Shown one piece after another: positions 62,022 through 64,000 of a stretch of DNA of 64,000 bases. Both the position numbers and the translations under genes were made by a program. The DNA comes from Sinotaia quadrata (Eukaryota; Mollusca; Gastropoda; Architaenioglossa; Viviparidae). The notes under the pieces were generated by a model that was given only the letters and a program-made list of their open reading frames with translations, was not told the origin of the DNA and did no database searches. The number at the start of each line of letters is the position of its first letter. Positions within the stretch are counted from its first letter, which is position 1. The stretch is from NCBI GenBank assembly GCA_028829895.1, contig CM054181.1, forward strand, positions 98,259,360-98,323,359. The letters are read 5' to 3'.

Positions 62022-63520
62022 GTCAAAATGGCAGTTCACGAAGTTGCATCCCATGTGACTCTTCTTCTGTGTCTTGGCACTTTGACACTGGCCCAAAACC
62101 GCTCTGCTATTGTGCAAACAACTTTGGGACCTGTCCAGGGTTTGACAAAACTTGTTGATAATAGACAAGTCGACGTGTATTATGGAATTCCCTTTGCAAG
62201 ACCACCTGTGGGACACTTGAGATTCAAACACCCAGAACCTGCAGATCCCTGGTCGACGGTGAAGGACACAATTACCAAACCTAACTCCTGTTTGCAAATA
62301 AAGGACACAAGCTTCGATCAGTTTAAAGGAGTGGAAATGTGGAACCCAAACACTCCATTACACGAGGACTGTCTTTACCTGAACGTGTGGGTGCCCAAAG
62401 GGTATGATTCTCACAAACCTAGAGCCACAATGGTCTGGATATTTGGAGGAGGATTCTGGGCTGGAACCTCAACTCTGGACGTGTATGATGGCTCCAACCT
62501 GGCAGCAAATGAGAATGTTATCGTTTTCTCTATGAACTACCGCGTGGGCACGCTGGGATTTCTCTATACGGGCAGTGCCAGTGCCCCGGGCAACCAAGGG
62601 CTGATGGACCAAGTAATGGCTCTCCAGTGGATTCATGACAACGTGGAAAACTTCGGGGGTTCAAAGGACACAATCACCATCTTTGGCGAAAGTTCTGGAG
62701 CAGTCAGTGTTGGACTCCATCTCTTGTCTCCATTGTCCAGGAACTTGTACTCTCGAGCCATCATGCAGAGTGGCAGCCCCTTGTGCACATGGGGTGTGCA
62801 GTCGCAGTCTCAGGCCCGGCGCCGGGGACAAGGTATTAGTTCTTCAGTTGGCTGTCCCATCGCACCAGAGGCAGACATGATTAACTGTTTACAGAACATG
62901 GATCCCCAGCTTCTAACGGACGCAATGGCAAATATAACTGAGTATTACTTCGACGTTCCCCTGCCCCCAGTGGTGGACAACTATTTTCTCCCCGGATACC
63001 CTCAAGACCTGTTGGCTCGAGGAGAAGTGAAAGACACTGAAGTCATTCTGGGTGTGAACAAAGACGAAGGCAACTTTTGGATTTTATATTATTTTAAAGA
63101 TGAATTTCCATTGGATGGTTCAGGTCAGATGACTCGGGAGGATTTTCAGAGGGTTGTTCATGGATTAACGTTTAAGGGAGACAACAAAACAGACAGTGGC
63201 ATTATATATCAGTACGCCGACGTGGTGGTCCCATCCCTGCGGGAATCGTACAGAGACATTGCAGACGATATCAGTGGGGATGATTTGTTTAAGTGTCCAG
63301 TAGTGGACTTCGCAATGGAGTATGCAAAAAAACACAGCGTGTATATGTACTCTTTTGAGCACCGTCTGTCTAACAACGCATGGCCAGAGTGGACAGGGGT
63401 CATGCACGGCTACGAGATCGAGGCTGTGTTTGGCCTGCCCGAAGACTTCAACTACACGGATGAAGACATACAGTTGTCCTCCCGCGTCACAGATTATTGG
63501 ACGCGCTTCGCTCAGTTTGG
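62022..63520 (+). CDS. AChE: Acetylcholinesterase-like cholinesterase, main exon (3' end of gene lies outside window)
   Basis: Secreted alpha/beta-hydrolase that hydrolyses choline esters such as acetylcholine at synapses. Numbering from ATG 62028 gives 498 residues before the exon ends. Residues 1-22 are a hydrophobic signal peptide ending in TLTLA, then QNRSA. Catalytic triad: Ser222 (FGESSGAVSV), Glu347 (NKDEGNF), His460 (GVMHGYEIE). Oxyanion glycines are Gly141-Gly142, choline-site Trp is Trp105 (EMWNP), and other gorge residues are Asp93, Trp137, Phe350, Tyr354 and Trp452. Expected disulfides are Cys88-Cys115 and Cys276-Cys287; Cys423 would pair with a cysteine in a missing exon. N-glycosylation sequons lie at Asn24, 302, 386 and 475. 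Relative to Torpedo AChE (residue number +20 over most of the domain), acyl-pocket Phe290 is Val310, Tyr70 is Ile91, Tyr121 is Trp144, and the Ala after the catalytic Ser is Ser. An acceptor (TTGCAG, ends 62021) opens the exon and a GTAAGT donor at 63521 closes it within the Gly498 codon; the TAA at 63522 is intronic. A cholinesterase is certain; AChE rather than a broad-specificity ChE is inferred. Confidence 0.93.
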
Positions 63521-64000
63521 GTAAGTTTCATAAAAAAGTCTTTTGCGAAGTTTTTTCCGCCTGGTTGTTTCTTGTTATCTTGGCATCTTTCCTTGCAAAA
63601 CTTTGCTGTATTAAAAAAAGAATACTGCATCTTTCTCTCAATTATCTTATTACCATCATCATATCTCGAGGAAAAGGTTTCTGTCTATTATACTGCAGAT
63701 CTATTTGAGATACTAAGATTGTCTCATTCTACATGTACATGCGCATGTATGCCTGTTGAATAATGTGTGAATATGTAATCCAAACATTGCAATCAAATGG
63801 GGAGATAATTCTGGCTTTCGCACACTAAAATGAAAACACAACAAAAGAACACTGCACGCTGTAGTGACAAGAAAGAAAAGCAAAACCCCATTCATTTATT
63901 CCAGGTCATAACCCTACATTAGACACTGCTGTTGGGTCTTCTTTGTTTAACAAAAAGATATTAGACATCAATGACTATGACCTAGTGACAGTTGGTTATC
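63521..64000 (+). other. Start of the next cholinesterase intron
   Basis: It begins with the consensus donor GTAAGT. No continuation of the cholinesterase domain was found before the window ends: the AG at 63903-63904 opens onto an immediate stop in the required phase. The missing part is the last roughly 60-100 residues, including the partner of Cys423 and the C-terminal anchoring or tetramerisation peptide. Confidence 0.7.

Noticed and set aside
61848..62027. Extending the cholinesterase start upstream to ATG 61,848
   Set aside because: The 60 added residues lack similarity, place the signal peptide internally, and are bounded by a good splice donor (61,706) and acceptor (62,021).

Overview
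The window is eukaryotic and looks like an invertebrate, most plausibly lophotrochozoan (mollusc-like) nuclear genome. It is AT-rich and has long non-coding tracts and canonical GT/AG splice signals. It is packed with tandem repeats, and its only clear gene is a cholinesterase whose exon layout and residues fit an animal acetylcholinesterase. The mollusc assignment is inference; no residue or repeat in the window proves it.

Layout. Positions 1-61,300 form a gene-poor tract with more than sixty separate tandem-repeat arrays, mostly unrelated to one another. Most are minisatellites with 20-61 bp units, alongside ATCT, CA/TG and GA microsatellites. By a rough manual tally the arrays occupy about 40% of the window. 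Because many periods are multiples of three (33, 39, 42, 45, 48, 51 bp), the arrays create long open frames that are not genes. Examples are the 39-bp array at 47,534-48,635, which is open on both strands, and the ATCT arrays.

Mobile elements. A 356-bp element at 45,261-45,616 has CpG-rich terminal inverted repeats and a perfect 9-bp target-site duplication, the hallmark of a Mutator-like (MULE) miniature element. Fragments of one LTR-retrotransposon-like family lie at 29.3-31.0 kb (+ strand), 56.6-59.2 kb (- strand) and, less certainly, 35.8-36.4 kb (- strand). The 56.6-59.2 kb copy holds a decayed coiled-coil coding remnant with an in-frame 45-bp minisatellite. The 29.3-31.0 kb copy has a 52-bp segment present three times where its sister has one, so a minisatellite can be seen arising inside a transposon.

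Gene. At 61.5-63.5 kb a CCAAT/TATA-type promoter precedes a short 5' exon ending in ATG|GTAAGC. A 316-bp intron follows, then a 1.5-kb exon encoding the signal peptide and about 85% of a cholinesterase catalytic domain. That exon ends at a GTAAGT donor, and the C-terminal exons lie beyond the window. Catalytic triad, choline-binding tryptophan and disulfide cysteines are present. Acyl-pocket and peripheral-site positions differ from vertebrate AChE, suggesting altered substrate or inhibitor preference.
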